NCBI GenBank assembly: GCA_044356305.1
Contig: JBIKWM010000019.1
Coordinates: 1-60,273 of the forward strand
Direction of reading: 5' to 3'
Length of the DNA stretch: 60,273 bases
Source: JBIKWM01 sp044356305
Lineage (GTDB): Bacteria; Bacteroidota; Bacteroidia; UBA10329
Shown here: positions 9,574 to 18,320 of the stretch, piece after piece
Position numbering within the stretch: position 1 is the stretch's first letter
Layout of the letters: each line of letters starts with the position of its first letter
Translations under genes and position numbers: made by a program
Notes under the pieces: model-generated
The model's input: the letters and a program-made list of their open reading frames with translations, nothing else
Databases searched by the model: none
What the model was told of the DNA's origin: nothing

Positions 9574-9589
9574 TCCCTTGCGCAAGGGA
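9574..9589. promoter_or_regulatory. Perfect 16-bp palindrome in the ECF sigma leader
   Basis: TCCCTTGCGCAAGGGA is identical to its own reverse complement. It sits between the candidate -7 box and the sigma-factor ATG (9562), a typical place for an operator or leader hairpin. No binding protein can be named. Confidence 0.45.
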
Positions 9590-9593
9590 CGGC

Positions 9594-9623
9594 CAAACTT
9601 ATCCACGCCCATAGGGGGCCAAA
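9594..9623 (-). promoter_or_regulatory. Candidate promoter of the ECF sigma/anti-sigma operon
   Basis: On the minus strand, TTTG (plus 9620-9623), an 18-base spacer and TAAGTTTG (plus 9594-9601) match the Bacteroidetes housekeeping promoter TTTG/TAnnTTTG, with a spacer one base shorter than usual. The ATG lies 31 bases downstream. Confidence 0.5.
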
Positions 9624-9879
9624 CGCCCATTTGCACAACATATCCACAGGCCATTGCGCATATCGTGGGCGTAGAAGGAGTGAATCAACCTAAGTGAAAC
9701 ACAGTCCTAATGTCGAATTCAGACCATCAACAACCGAACTGACGACCAGGGTGCTGTTCAGGGAAATGGAACCCTATCTCATCAATCTGAATTGTGGTCC
9801 ATCCTATTGGCAGGATTTTCTCATCAGAGATTGGCTGCCAATCCCTCAATAACGTCCTTTACCTGATGGCATCAAAAGT
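9624..9879. other. Intergenic region between rpoN and the ECF operon
   Basis: No gene is visible. TTGGCAG (9807-9813) and CTGCCAA (9835-9841) are inverted and could form a long-loop hairpin just after the rpoN stop, but there is no T-run to support a terminator. Confidence 0.4.
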
Positions 9880-11400
9880 TCAGAGTTCCTTCCGCATCCT
9901 GGCCACAGGCAGCCCCAGTTGTTCGCGGTATTTGGCTATGGTCCTGCGAGCAATGTTGTAGCCTTTCTCATTGAGAATCTCGGCCAGTTGTTCATCGGGC
10001 AACGGGTTGTGCTTGTCCTCGGCCCCTATAGCCTCTTCCAGTATCTTCTTCACCTCGCGGCTGCTCACTTCCTCGCCACTGTCGGTGCTGAGACTTTCGG
10101 AGAAGAAGAATTTGAGCGACATGGTGCCGAACTGGGTCTGCACGTACTTGCTGTTGGCCATGCGCGAAATGGTGCTGATGTCCATTCCGACAATATCCGC
10201 AATGTCCTTAAGTATCATAGGCTTCAGCTTAGCCTCATCGCCCGTTAGGAAATACTCTTTCTGATACTCCATGATGGCATCCATGCACGTAAGCAGTGTG
10301 ACCTGCCTTTGCTTGATGGCATCGATGAACCACTTGGCCCCATCGAGTTTCTCCTTAACGAACATCACCGCATCTTTCTGTTGGCGGCCCAGATGGTGTC
10401 GGTTGCTGCTGTATTCCTTGAGCATGTCGCGGTACTGCTGGCTAACACGGAGACTGGGCGAATTGCGTCCGTTGAGGGTGAGTTCGAGCTTGCCATCTGT
10501 GTTGCTGACAAAGAAATCGGGCACCACGGTCTGCACGGTTCGGTCGCTCTCCACGGTGCTGTTGCCCGGACGGGGGTTAAGGTGCAGGATCTCGGCCATG
10601 GCTGCTTTCAGCTCGGGCTGACCGATGCCGAGCCGCTGCATGATGCGCTCGTAGTGCTTCTTGCTGAACTCATCCATAAGTTTGGTGAGGATGCGCTCGG
10701 CCGTGCGCACAGAAGGTGTCCGACTCCTGCGCCTGAGTTGAAGCAGAAGGCATTCCTGCAGGTCGCGGGCACCGACCCCGGCCGGGTCGAGTTCCTGCAC
10801 GATGCGTAGCACCTCAATCAGCTCAGGCACCTCGGCCATGATATTGAGCTTGAATGCCAGGTCATCTGAAATGGAGAGCAGATCGCGCCTCAGGTAGCCA
10901 TCATCGTCCAGATTGCCTATGATGTATTCGGCTATGTTGCGGGTGCGGTCGTCAATGTCGCGTAGGCCCAACTGCTCAATGAGGCTCTCGCGGAATGTGA
11001 TGCCCGAGGCCAGGGGTGATTCGCGCTCCTCCTCATCAGGGCTGGTGTTGTTGGCGTAGAGCTTGTAATCGGGTATTTCGTCATCGTCCATGTATTCAGC
11101 GATGTCGAAATCGTCCTGCTCTTTCATCTCATGCTCTGCGGCCTCATCAGGGTTCACATCGGCATCGAGGCTGTCGTCTGACGCGCTATCATCGCTCTCA
11201 GGCTGATCCTCGGGCTGGTCAAATTCCTGGATCTCGTCTTCGGCCGTGTCGCCCTCTTCCAGTGCAGGGTTAACCTCCAGTTCTTCTTTTATCCGCTCCT
11301 CGAGGGCCACGGTAGGAATCTGGAGCAGCTTCATGAGCTGGATCTGCTGTGGCGACAGCTTCTGTTGGAGACGTAGGTGCAGCCCTTGTTGGAGTGCCAT
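9880..11400 (-). CDS. rpoN: RNA polymerase sigma-54 factor
   Basis: The open frame extends to 12060, but the real start is the ATG at 11400 (MALQQGLHLRLQQKLSPQQI), which gives 506 residues, the family norm. Region I is the Gln/Leu-rich N-terminus. An acidic region II follows (about 50-120), then the core-binding domain and the C-terminal DNA-binding domain with the diagnostic RpoN box ARRTIAKYRE near residue 488. Sigma-54 recognises -24/-12 promoters and needs AAA+ activators; none is encoded in this window. Upstream lies a divergent hydrolase gene. Confidence 0.96.
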   Translation of the reverse strand: MALQQGLHLRLQQKLSPQQIQLMKLLQIPTVALEERIKEELEVNPALEEGDTAEDEIQEFDQPEDQPESDDSASDDSLDADVNPDEAAEHEMKEQDDFDIAEYMDDDEIPDYKLYANNTSPDEEERESPLASGITFRESLIEQLGLRDIDDRTRNIAEYIIGNLDDDGYLRRDLLSISDDLAFKLNIMAEVPELIEVLRIVQELDPAGVGARDLQECLLLQLRRRSRTPSVRTAERILTKLMDEFSKKHYERIMQRLGIGQPELKAAMAEILHLNPRPGNSTVESDRTVQTVVPDFFVSNTDGKLELTLNGRNSPSLRVSQQYRDMLKEYSSNRHHLGRQQKDAVMFVKEKLDGAKWFIDAIKQRQVTLLTCMDAIMEYQKEYFLTGDEAKLKPMILKDIADIVGMDISTISRMANSKYVQTQFGTMSLKFFFSESLSTDSGEEVSSREVKKILEEAIGAEDKHNPLPDEQLAEILNEKGYNIARRTIAKYREQLGLPVARMRKEL

Positions 11401-11544
11401 GGTAGCTGATTTTGGCGACCCGAAAGGTAGCCCGCCTGCAACCATCGGCCGCAAAATTCGGCAGTTGCGCGGCACGCGAATGCCGTCTATTGAGAACGAG
11501 GTGGTTACGAAATGCTTCAACCAAGAAGGGGATACAACACGGCA

Positions 11545-11577
11545 TTTGTCGGGGTGGCTGCCACATCTTAATCTTTG
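11545..11577 (+). promoter_or_regulatory. Candidate promoter of the secreted hydrolase gene
   Basis: TTTG (11545-11548), a 20-base spacer and TAATCTTTG (11569-11577) resemble the Bacteroidetes promoter, with one extra base inside the -7 box. The box ends 21 bases before the ATG at 11599. Confidence 0.4.
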
Positions 11578-11598
11578 CATTCCAATATCCACCTGAGA

Positions 11599-12909
11599 AT
11601 GCGCGTGACCCTTCTTTTCTGCCTTTCGGCATTTCTGACCCTTGACGCTGTCTGGGCATCTGCGCCCATGAATGGCTATTCCGGACCTTATCTGGTGAGC
11701 CATGAGAGTGTCAAGTCGTACTCTGCCCAAGATGTGAAACGGCTTTGGAAGGAGAAAAAGGTACCCGGCATAGCCCTCGGCACGCGCTACGGCATGGATG
11801 TGTACGAGATCATCTACATGGTGCCGTGGATAGATGGCACCATGCGCAAGGCATCGGGTATCTATTATGTGCCCAAGACCGATGAGCCTGTGCCCTACGT
11901 GATGTACGGCCACGGCACACAGATAGAGCGCAACCGCGAGATCACTGACCGCAACGCCCAGATGTTCATCTGCATGGCCTTTGCCACCGATGGCTATGCG
12001 GCCATGTATCCTGACTATCACGGCATAGGCAAGGGCGAAGGGCGGCACCTGTATCAGCACGCATGGAGCGAGGCCCAGTCATTCATCTATATGCTGTATG
12101 CGGTGGATGAGTTGAACAAGAAACTGGGCAAGAAGCACAACGGCCAGCTGTTCCTCACCGGCTATTCGCAGGGCGGGCACTCCAGCTTTGCGGCCCACAA
12201 GTACCTGCAGGAACTGAACGACCCGAGGTTTCAGGTCACGGCATCATCGCCTATGAGCGGGGCATACGATATGACCGGGGCGCAGGAGCGGTACATGTTT
12301 GAGGAGTATCCGCGGCCCTTCTATCTGCCCTACCTCCTACTGTCGTATCAGGAGGCCTACAAGGTGCTCGACATCAAGGACCCGTACGAGATATTCCGCG
12401 CCCCGTTCGATACGCTCTTCCCCGCCTATTTTGAGCAGAATGACCACCGCACACTCGATGAACTGGACCGCCACCTGCCCAAGATCCCGAAGGATGTGGT
12501 GAAACAGCAGTATGTGGACGCGTACATGAACGACCCCGATTTCGCATTCAAGAAACGCCTGCGCGAGAACAACCTGACCGACTGGAAACCCACCGCCCCT
12601 GTGCAGCTATGCTATTGCAAAGGCGACCGCGAGGTGAATTACCAGAACTCGGAGGTGGCCTATGCGAAAATGACGGAACTGGGCGCAACCGCAGTGAAGC
12701 TGAACAACCTGAGCGATGCGCTGGACCACAATACCTGTGCGGCCTTCGCTGTGCTGGCCACCAAGTATTATTTCGACCGGTTCAAGAAGAAGGGTTCGAA
12801 CCCTAAGATGAAGGATGTGCCCGGATTCAAGAAGTTCCTGATAGGCTTTGTGAAACGGAGCGAGGAGAAGAAATACAAGAAACAGCACGCAGATAAGGCG
12901 TATCTGTAA
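11599..12909 (+). CDS. Secreted alpha/beta hydrolase (lipase/esterase-like)
   Basis: I chose the ATG at 11599, not the open frame start at 11575, because it begins with a clean signal peptide (MRVTLLFCLSAFLTLDAVWA). The protein has 436 residues. The nucleophile elbow GYSQGG is at 188-193 with Ser190, preceded by an oxyanion-type 'YGHGTQ' near 103-108. Late 'CKGDREV' and 'DALDHNT' segments supply plausible acid and His residues of the triad. The arrangement resembles secretory lipases or peptidase-like hydrolases. The C-terminus is Lys-rich, with no T9SS tail. It lies 87 bases before the SDR/5-alpha-reductase pair. The substrate is unknown. Confidence 0.8.
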   Translation: MRVTLLFCLSAFLTLDAVWASAPMNGYSGPYLVSHESVKSYSAQDVKRLWKEKKVPGIALGTRYGMDVYEIIYMVPWIDGTMRKASGIYYVPKTDEPVPYVMYGHGTQIERNREITDRNAQMFICMAFATDGYAAMYPDYHGIGKGEGRHLYQHAWSEAQSFIYMLYAVDELNKKLGKKHNGQLFLTGYSQGGHSSFAAHKYLQELNDPRFQVTASSPMSGAYDMTGAQERYMFEEYPRPFYLPYLLLSYQEAYKVLDIKDPYEIFRAPFDTLFPAYFEQNDHRTLDELDRHLPKIPKDVVKQQYVDAYMNDPDFAFKKRLRENNLTDWKPTAPVQLCYCKGDREVNYQNSEVAYAKMTELGATAVKLNNLSDALDHNTCAAFAVLATKYYFDRFKKKGSNPKMKDVPGFKKFLIGFVKRSEEKKYKKQHADKAYL

Positions 12910-12996
12910 GAAGCCCCGAAAGGGTGCGGATTGATTTTCCGGAGCTGAACGATTCATCGGAGCTGTGATGAAAACCGGACTTTCGCCCGCTGAATC

Positions 12997-13992
12997 ATGG
13001 GTAAGGGCGAGACCGTTGCAGTCACCGGTGCCAGCGGGCACATAGGCAATGTGGTATGTCGCACGTTGCTGGCCCAGGGCTACCATGTGCGGGCCCAGTA
13101 CCGCAGCGACAGGCGCGCCCTTGAGGGCCTGAGTCTGGAAACCGTTCAGGGCGATGTGACCGAAACGTCCGATCTGGACCGGCTGTTCAGCGGTTGCCAT
13201 CAAGTGATCAACTGCGCGGGGGCCCTTAGCATTTCGGGTGGTCAGGGCGGGGCTGTGCACCGCACCAATGTGATTGGCGCGCAGAATGTGCTGGATGCTG
13301 CCGTGCGGGCGGGGGTGCGCAGGGTGGTGCACATAAGCAGTGTGCATGCCGTGCACGATCTGCCGCACCATGCCCCATACAACGAGTCAAGACCATACAA
13401 GGGGTCGAAGGATTTCGCTTACGACCGCTCGAAGGCCGAGGGCGAGCAGCTGATGCTACGTGGCGCCCAGCGGCACCCGATAGAAGTGGTGGTGGTGCGG
13501 CCCAGCGCGGTGGTGGGCCCGTTCGATTTCAAACCCTCTGAGATGGGCAGCGCCATTCTCCGCATGTACAGACGACCGCTGCCGGTGGTGCCTCCTGGAG
13601 GCTACAACCTGGTGGACGTGCGCGATGTGGCCGAGGCCATTGTGCGGGCCATGGAGCTGGGCAAGAATGCCGAGGTGTATCTGCTATCGGGCCAGTACTG
13701 CACCGTGCGCGAGCTTGTGCGCCAGGTGCGGGCCCTACGCAGGCACGATGCACGGCCGGTGGTGGCCCCGTTCTGGCTGCTATCAGGCGCAGTGCCACTG
13801 GCCTGGGCCTATGGCAGGCTGTCGGGCAAGGACAATCCGCTCACCTACGAGGCCCTGGTGGCCCTGCGCGAGGGACATCCGCACATGGACCATGCAAAGG
13901 CCCGCTTGGAACTTGACCATGCACCGCGCACATTGCACGAGAGCCTCAGCGACTTCATTGCGTGGGTCAATTCAAAGGATATAGCTGATTGA
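12997..13992 (+). CDS. Extended SDR NAD(P)-dependent epimerase/dehydratase (3-beta-HSD-like)
   Basis: 331 residues with an N-terminal Rossmann fold (GASGHIG, residues 11-17), the active-site Ser region 'HISSV' (112-116) and the catalytic pair Y142/K146 in YDRSK. The C-terminal substrate domain is about 190-330. This is the extended SDR fold shared by sugar epimerases, dihydroflavonol reductases and 3-beta-hydroxysteroid dehydrogenases. Its stop is one base before the ATG of a steroid 5-alpha-reductase family gene, which favours a hydroxysteroid- or sterol-type substrate. This is inference from context. Confidence 0.85.
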   Translation: MGKGETVAVTGASGHIGNVVCRTLLAQGYHVRAQYRSDRRALEGLSLETVQGDVTETSDLDRLFSGCHQVINCAGALSISGGQGGAVHRTNVIGAQNVLDAAVRAGVRRVVHISSVHAVHDLPHHAPYNESRPYKGSKDFAYDRSKAEGEQLMLRGAQRHPIEVVVVRPSAVVGPFDFKPSEMGSAILRMYRRPLPVVPPGGYNLVDVRDVAEAIVRAMELGKNAEVYLLSGQYCTVRELVRQVRALRRHDARPVVAPFWLLSGAVPLAWAYGRLSGKDNPLTYEALVALREGHPHMDHAKARLELDHAPRTLHESLSDFIAWVNSKDIAD

Positions 13993-13993
13993 A

Positions 13994-14758
13994 ATGGAGA
14001 TAAATACCTTCAACGGCATCGTGCTGGCCTGGATGGCCTTGGCGGCCATAGTCCATGTGGCCATGTTCTTCGTCACGGCCCCTTTTGGGCGCCACACCAC
14101 CCACACGTGGGGGCCCACCATCGACAACCGGTTGGGGTGGTTCGTCATGGAGCTGCCCTCGCTGGTCATCATGGCGTATTTCCTGCTTTTCGGCACCCGC
14201 ACACCCGGATCGTACACGTGGGTGCTGTTCCTTTTCTGGATCGGGCACTACATCAACCGCACCATCATTTATCCGTTGCGCATAAGGCCTACAGAGAAGC
14301 GGATGCCGCTTGTCATTGCCCTCAACGCCATCCTTTTCAATCTGATAAATGCCGGCCTCAACGGCTACTATCTGAGCCACTTGGCCGACCCCACCTCCTA
14401 CGCTGCGGCCTGGCTCTCCAGCACGCACTTCCTGGTGGGTGCCATGCTCTTTGTGGGCGGAATGGCCATCAACCTAAAGGCCGATGCCATGCTCATCGCC
14501 CTGCGCAGGCCGGGCGAAACGGGCTATCAGATCCCAAAGGGTTTCCTGTTCCGGTACATCTCATCGCCCAACCTGTTCGGTGAGATCATTGAATGGGCCG
14601 GGTTCGCCCTCATGGCCTGGAACCTGCCGGCCCTCAGTTTCGCCATCTGGACCTTTGCCAACCTGGTACCCCGCGCCCGCAACCACCATCAGTGGTACCA
14701 GCGCACCTTCCCCGACTATCCGAAAGAGAGAAAGGCCGTGCTGCCTTGGGTGTTCTGA
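13994..14758 (+). CDS. Steroid 5-alpha-reductase family membrane oxidoreductase
   Basis: 254 residues and about seven membrane helices, the usual length of the family. Conserved blocks match eukaryotic SRD5A enzymes: GWFVMELPSL (48-57, with E53), GHYINRTIIYP (84-94), the NADPH-site 'NLKAD' (160-164), SPNLFGEIIEW (191-201, with N193 and E197) and the C-terminal NLVPRARNHHQWY (223-235). It is not just a generic DUF1295/ICMT-like protein. Family members use NADPH to reduce a delta-4 3-keto or polyprenol double bond in the membrane. The gene is translationally linked to the SDR before it (one-base gap). The natural substrate here is unknown. Confidence 0.88.
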   Translation: MEINTFNGIVLAWMALAAIVHVAMFFVTAPFGRHTTHTWGPTIDNRLGWFVMELPSLVIMAYFLLFGTRTPGSYTWVLFLFWIGHYINRTIIYPLRIRPTEKRMPLVIALNAILFNLINAGLNGYYLSHLADPTSYAAAWLSSTHFLVGAMLFVGGMAINLKADAMLIALRRPGETGYQIPKGFLFRYISSPNLFGEIIEWAGFALMAWNLPALSFAIWTFANLVPRARNHHQWYQRTFPDYPKERKAVLPWVF

Positions 14759-14775
14759 TGGTAATGGGATATTGA

Positions 14776-14816
14776 CCGACCATCATCTTCAGTTCTTAGG
14801 AAGAACCTATGGTCGG
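14776..14816 (+). terminator. Nested hairpin after the 5-alpha-reductase gene
   Basis: CCGACCAT (14776-14783) pairs with ATGGTCGG (14809-14816), and inside it GTTCTT (14792-14797) pairs with AAGAAC (14801-14806). It lies 18 bases after the stop codon. There is no T-run, so it may act as a 3' stabilising structure and not as an intrinsic terminator. Confidence 0.4.
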
Positions 14817-14840
14817 CACCGTGGATAGATAATCTGTCAC

Positions 14841-15134
14841 CGCAGAGTGGTTCCGCGTCAGCTCAGAGCGGTTCCGCGTCAACGCAGAGCGGTTCCGCGT
14901 CAACGCAGAATGGTTCCGCGTCAACGAAGTGTGGTTCCGCGTCAACGCAGTGTGGTTCCGCGTCAACGCAGAATGGTTCCGCGTCAACGCAATGTGGTTC
15001 CGCGTCAACGCAGTGTGGTTCCGCGTCAACGCAGAATGGTTCCGCGTCAACGCAGAATGGTTCCGCGTCAACGCAGAATGGTTCCGCGTCAACGCAGAGT
15101 GGTTGCGCGTCAACGCAGTGTGGTTGCGCTATGA
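14841..15134. repeat. 21-bp tandem array, 14 copies
   Basis: Fourteen head-to-tail copies of a 21-base unit, CGCARNRTGGTTCCGCGTCAA. Variation is almost confined to four bases (gagt, gagc, gaat, gtgt, atgt) between CGCA and GGTTCCGCG. The first copies (CAG in place of CAA) and the last two (TTGCGC) are slightly degenerate, as expected at array edges. Because 21 is a multiple of three and the unit lacks stops in several frames, false ORFs with seven-residue periods appear on both strands. The array lies between the converging 5-alpha-reductase and asnS genes. Confidence 0.95.
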
Positions 15135-15199
15135 CGAAGAACAGGTCGGTTGAGATGGTAAATACCTGAGGCGGGCAGCCGACCCTACATGCACAAGGA

Positions 15200-16657
15200 T
15201 CAGAACTCGCAGTTCTTTGGGGTGCGGGGAAACGGTATCACATCGCGCACGTTGCCCATGCCGGTGAGGAACATCATCAACCGCTCAAAGCCCAGCCCGA
15301 AGCCAGCGTGGGGCACGGTGCCGAACTTGCGTGTCTCGAGATACCACCACACACTTTCTTCGGGTATGTGAAACTGTTTCACCTTGTCCAACAGCACTTC
15401 GTAGCGTTCCTCGCGCTGCGAACCGCCCACGATCTCGCCTATGCCAGGGAACAGGATGTCCATGGCGGCCACCGTCTCGCGGCCCGGTTCGCAGCCCTCA
15501 TTGAGCCGCATATAGAAGGCCTTGATCTTGGCCGGATAGCCGGTCAGGATCACCGGTTTCTTGAAATGCTTCTCCACCAGGTACCGCTCATGCTCGCTCT
15601 GTAGGTCGATGCCCCAATCGTTGACCGGATATTCGAACTGCTTCTTCTGGTTCGGTTTTGAATCGCGCAGGATCTTCACCGCTTCGGTGTAGGTGAGGCG
15701 CTCAAAGTCGTTCTCCACCACAAAACGCAGCTTTTCTATCAGCTCCATGGGGCTGCGCTGGTCCTGTGGCTTGCTCTTCTCCTCTTCTACCAGACGCTGA
15801 CTCAGAAACCTGAGGTCATCGTGGCAGTGCTCCATCACGTAGCGGATCACGTTCTTCAGGAAATCCTCGGCCAGGTCCATGTTGCCGTTGATGTCTGTGA
15901 AGGCCACTTCGGGCTCTATCATCCAGAACTCGGCCAGGTGGCGCGAGGTGTTGCTGTTCTCGGCCCTGAATGTGGGCCCGAAGGTGTAAACCTTGCCCAG
16001 GGCAAGGGCGGCCAGCTCGGCCTCCAACTGGCCCGAAACGGTCAGGTTCGTCTCTTTGCCAAAGAAGTCCTCCTTAAAATTGATGGTGCCGTCTTCATTG
16101 CGGGGCGGGCGGTCCATGTTAAGGGTGGTGACGTGAAACATCTCGCCTGCGCCCTCGGCATCGCTGCCGGTGATGATGGGCGAGTGCACGTTGAAGAACC
16201 CGTGGCGGTTGAAATAGTCGTGAATGGCAAAGGTGAGCGTGTGCCTGATGCGGTACACTGCGCTGAAGGTGCTGGTGCGCACCCGCAGATGCCCCTTTTC
16301 GCGCAGGAACTCAAGACTGTGTTTTTTTGGTTGAATGGGATAGCTCTCAGGGTCGGCCCCACCGTGCAGTGTGAAATCGGTGGCCTGAACCTCTACCTGT
16401 TGTCCGGCACCCTGACTTGCCACCAATCTGCCGGTGATGCTCACAGCAGCACCGGTATCGATGCCCCGTAACTGTTCCTCGCTGAAACGGCTCAGGTCAA
16501 ACACGCACTGCATGTTGTTGATGGTGCTGCCATCGTTCACATTCACAAAACTCACGTATGCATTGCCCCTGCGTGTGCGCACCCAACCACGTACCGTAAC
16601 GGTGCGGTCCATGTGGCCGGTGTCGAACATATCGCGGATGGTCTCTTGCTTGAACAT
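15200..16657 (-). CDS. asnS: Asparaginyl-tRNA synthetase
   Basis: 485 residues, class IIb. An N-terminal OB-fold anticodon-binding domain (about 1-110, 'VRGWVRTRRGNAYVSFVNVN') is followed by the class II catalytic core. Motif 2 is around 'GPTFRAENSNTSRHLAEFW' and motif 3 is 'HAGFGLGFERLMMF' near the end. AsnRS-specific wording (NTSRHLAEFWMIEPE) separates it from AspRS. It charges tRNA-Asn in the cytoplasm. An exact -7 box lies 28 bases upstream of the start. The start is well supported because the OB-fold begins within the first 20 residues. Confidence 0.97.
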   Translation of the reverse strand: MFKQETIRDMFDTGHMDRTVTVRGWVRTRRGNAYVSFVNVNDGSTINNMQCVFDLSRFSEEQLRGIDTGAAVSITGRLVASQGAGQQVEVQATDFTLHGGADPESYPIQPKKHSLEFLREKGHLRVRTSTFSAVYRIRHTLTFAIHDYFNRHGFFNVHSPIITGSDAEGAGEMFHVTTLNMDRPPRNEDGTINFKEDFFGKETNLTVSGQLEAELAALALGKVYTFGPTFRAENSNTSRHLAEFWMIEPEVAFTDINGNMDLAEDFLKNVIRYVMEHCHDDLRFLSQRLVEEEKSKPQDQRSPMELIEKLRFVVENDFERLTYTEAVKILRDSKPNQKKQFEYPVNDWGIDLQSEHERYLVEKHFKKPVILTGYPAKIKAFYMRLNEGCEPGRETVAAMDILFPGIGEIVGGSQREERYEVLLDKVKQFHIPEESVWWYLETRKFGTVPHAGFGLGFERLMMFLTGMGNVRDVIPFPRTPKNCEF

Positions 16658-16685
16658 GTTGCTATGCTTGAAAAAATAGGGGCGG

Positions 16686-16693
16686 CAAAGATA
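16686..16693 (-). promoter_or_regulatory. Candidate -7 box of asnS
   Basis: On the minus strand this reads TATCTTTG, an exact TAnnTTTG match, 28 bases before the asnS ATG. A -33 partner at the normal distance was not seen. Confidence 0.4.
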
Positions 16694-16865
16694 TACGGGG
16701 GCAAAAGGTGGTCGAGGCAGGGGCCGTTGTTATTCAGGGCTAAATGAACAGAGGTGCCAAGGGTATCTGGTTCTGTGCTTTGGAACCATACGTTTGCCTG
16801 TCAGGGAAAGATCGATTCGACTTAGATAAGACCTTAAAAGAGCGATTTCAATTTGGAATGTTGCC

Positions 16866-16896
16866 TTGAGAAAAAGCCCTGCTCCGCGTACGTTTG
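16866..16896 (+). promoter_or_regulatory. Candidate promoter of the M20 dipeptidase gene
   Basis: TTG (16866-16868), a spacer of exactly 20 bases and TACGTTTG (16889-16896) give the best full match to the Bacteroidetes promoter in the window. The -7 box ends 19 bases before the ATG at 16916, and this supports that start over upstream in-frame codons. Confidence 0.55.
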
Positions 16897-16915
16897 CCAC
16901 ACATTCAATCCTACC

Positions 16916-18295
16916 ATGGACCTACAGACCATAGACCGATACATTGAGGCGAACCGCGACCGCTTCCTGAACGAACTGCTTGACCTGCTGCGCATTCCAA
17001 GTGTTAGTGCTGACCCGAAGTATGCCGGTGATGTGAGGCGCACAGCCGAGGCGCTGGCCGAGGGCATGCGCTCCATCGGGCTCGATGCGGTGGAGATATG
17101 CCCAACGCCCGGCCATCCCGTGGTATTTGCCCAAAAGATAGTTGACCCCAAGCTTCCCACGGTGCTGGTATACGGCCACTACGATGTGCAGCCTGCCGAC
17201 CCGCTCAATCTTTGGGATTCGCCCCCGTTTGAACCAGTGATCAAAGACGGAAAGATTTACGCCCGCGGCTCGTGCGATGACAAGGGACAGATGTTCATGC
17301 ACGTAAAGGCGGCCGAGATCATGATGCGCACAAGTGGCCTGCCGTGCAACATCAAGTTCATGATAGAGGGAGAGGAAGAAGTAGGTTCGGCCAATCTTGA
17401 ACCATGGGTGGAGGCCAACAAGGACCGCCTGAAGGCCGATGTGGTGCTGATATCGGACACCAGCATCATAGCCAACGATGTGCCGAGCATCAATGTGGGC
17501 CTGCGCGGCCTGAGCTACCTCGAGGTGGAGGTGACAGGCCCTAACCGCGACCTGCACAGCGGAGTGTATGGGGGCGCGGTGGCCAACCCGATCAATGTGC
17601 TGTGCAGAATGCTCGCCTCGCTGCACGATGAGAACGGGCGCATCACCATCCCCAATTACTACGATGATGTACAGGAAGTGAGCATGGACGAACGGGCCGA
17701 GATGGCCAAGGCCCCATTCGACCTGGATGAGTACAAGCGCGACCTCGACATTGCCGATGTACAGGGCGAGAAGGGATACAGCAGCCTTGAGCGCGCCACC
17801 ATACGCCCCACCTTCGACATCAATGGCATCTGGGGCGGTTACACAGGCGAGGGCGCCAAGACCGTCCTGCCGTCCAAGGCCTACGCCAAGATATCGTTCC
17901 GGCTGGTGCCGCATCAGGACACCAATAAGGTGATGCGCATGGTGGAGGACCATCTGCGCAGCATCGCCCCAAAGAGCGTGAAACTGAAGGTCAGCCCGCA
18001 CCACGGTGGGCCTCCCTACGTCACCCCTACCGATTTTGTGGCTTACCACGCGGCCTCAAAGGCCATGGAAGAGACCTTTGGCAAGAAACCCATCCCCACC
18101 CGGTCAGGTGGCAGCATCCCCATCCCGGCCATGTTCGAGAAGCAGCTGGGCATCCGCTCGGTATTGCTCGGTTTCGGGCTCGATAGCGATGCCATCCATT
18201 CGCCCAACGAGCATTACGGGGTGTTCAACTACTTCAAAGGCATTCAGACCCTGCCGCTGTTCCATCAGTATTTCCGCGATATGGCGGGCCGATAG
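16916..18295 (+). CDS. M20-family metallo-dipeptidase
   Basis: The open frame begins at 16853, but the ATG at 16916 (MDLQTIDRYIEANRDRF) fits the family N-terminus and the promoter, giving 459 residues. Zinc-site motifs are GHYDVQP (H88, with D90), CDDKG (D121), EGEEEVGS (E153/E154) and a late His in 'DAIHSPNE'. A lid/dimerisation domain is inserted at about 200-340. Family members (PepV/CNDP-like) cleave dipeptides in the cytoplasm. Three POT peptide carriers lie in the next 8 kb, which fits a peptide-use role. It has no signal peptide. Confidence 0.93.
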   Translation: MDLQTIDRYIEANRDRFLNELLDLLRIPSVSADPKYAGDVRRTAEALAEGMRSIGLDAVEICPTPGHPVVFAQKIVDPKLPTVLVYGHYDVQPADPLNLWDSPPFEPVIKDGKIYARGSCDDKGQMFMHVKAAEIMMRTSGLPCNIKFMIEGEEEVGSANLEPWVEANKDRLKADVVLISDTSIIANDVPSINVGLRGLSYLEVEVTGPNRDLHSGVYGGAVANPINVLCRMLASLHDENGRITIPNYYDDVQEVSMDERAEMAKAPFDLDEYKRDLDIADVQGEKGYSSLERATIRPTFDINGIWGGYTGEGAKTVLPSKAYAKISFRLVPHQDTNKVMRMVEDHLRSIAPKSVKLKVSPHHGGPPYVTPTDFVAYHAASKAMEETFGKKPIPTRSGGSIPIPAMFEKQLGIRSVLLGFGLDSDAIHSPNEHYGVFNYFKGIQTLPLFHQYFRDMAGR

Positions 18296-18320
18296 GCCTC
18301 ATGTCGGATATGTTCCGCTA

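Noticed and set aside
11401..12060. N-terminal extension of rpoN up to 12060
   Set aside because: The added 220 residues run antisense into the hydrolase gene and do not look like sigma-54. The ATG at 11400 begins exactly at the family N-terminus.
14847..15153. Repeat proteins (VPRQRR, WFRVNAE, TRNHSAL) encoded by the 21-bp array
   Set aside because: The frames are open on both strands only because the unit is 21 bases and stop-free. There is no plausible non-repeat start or end domain.
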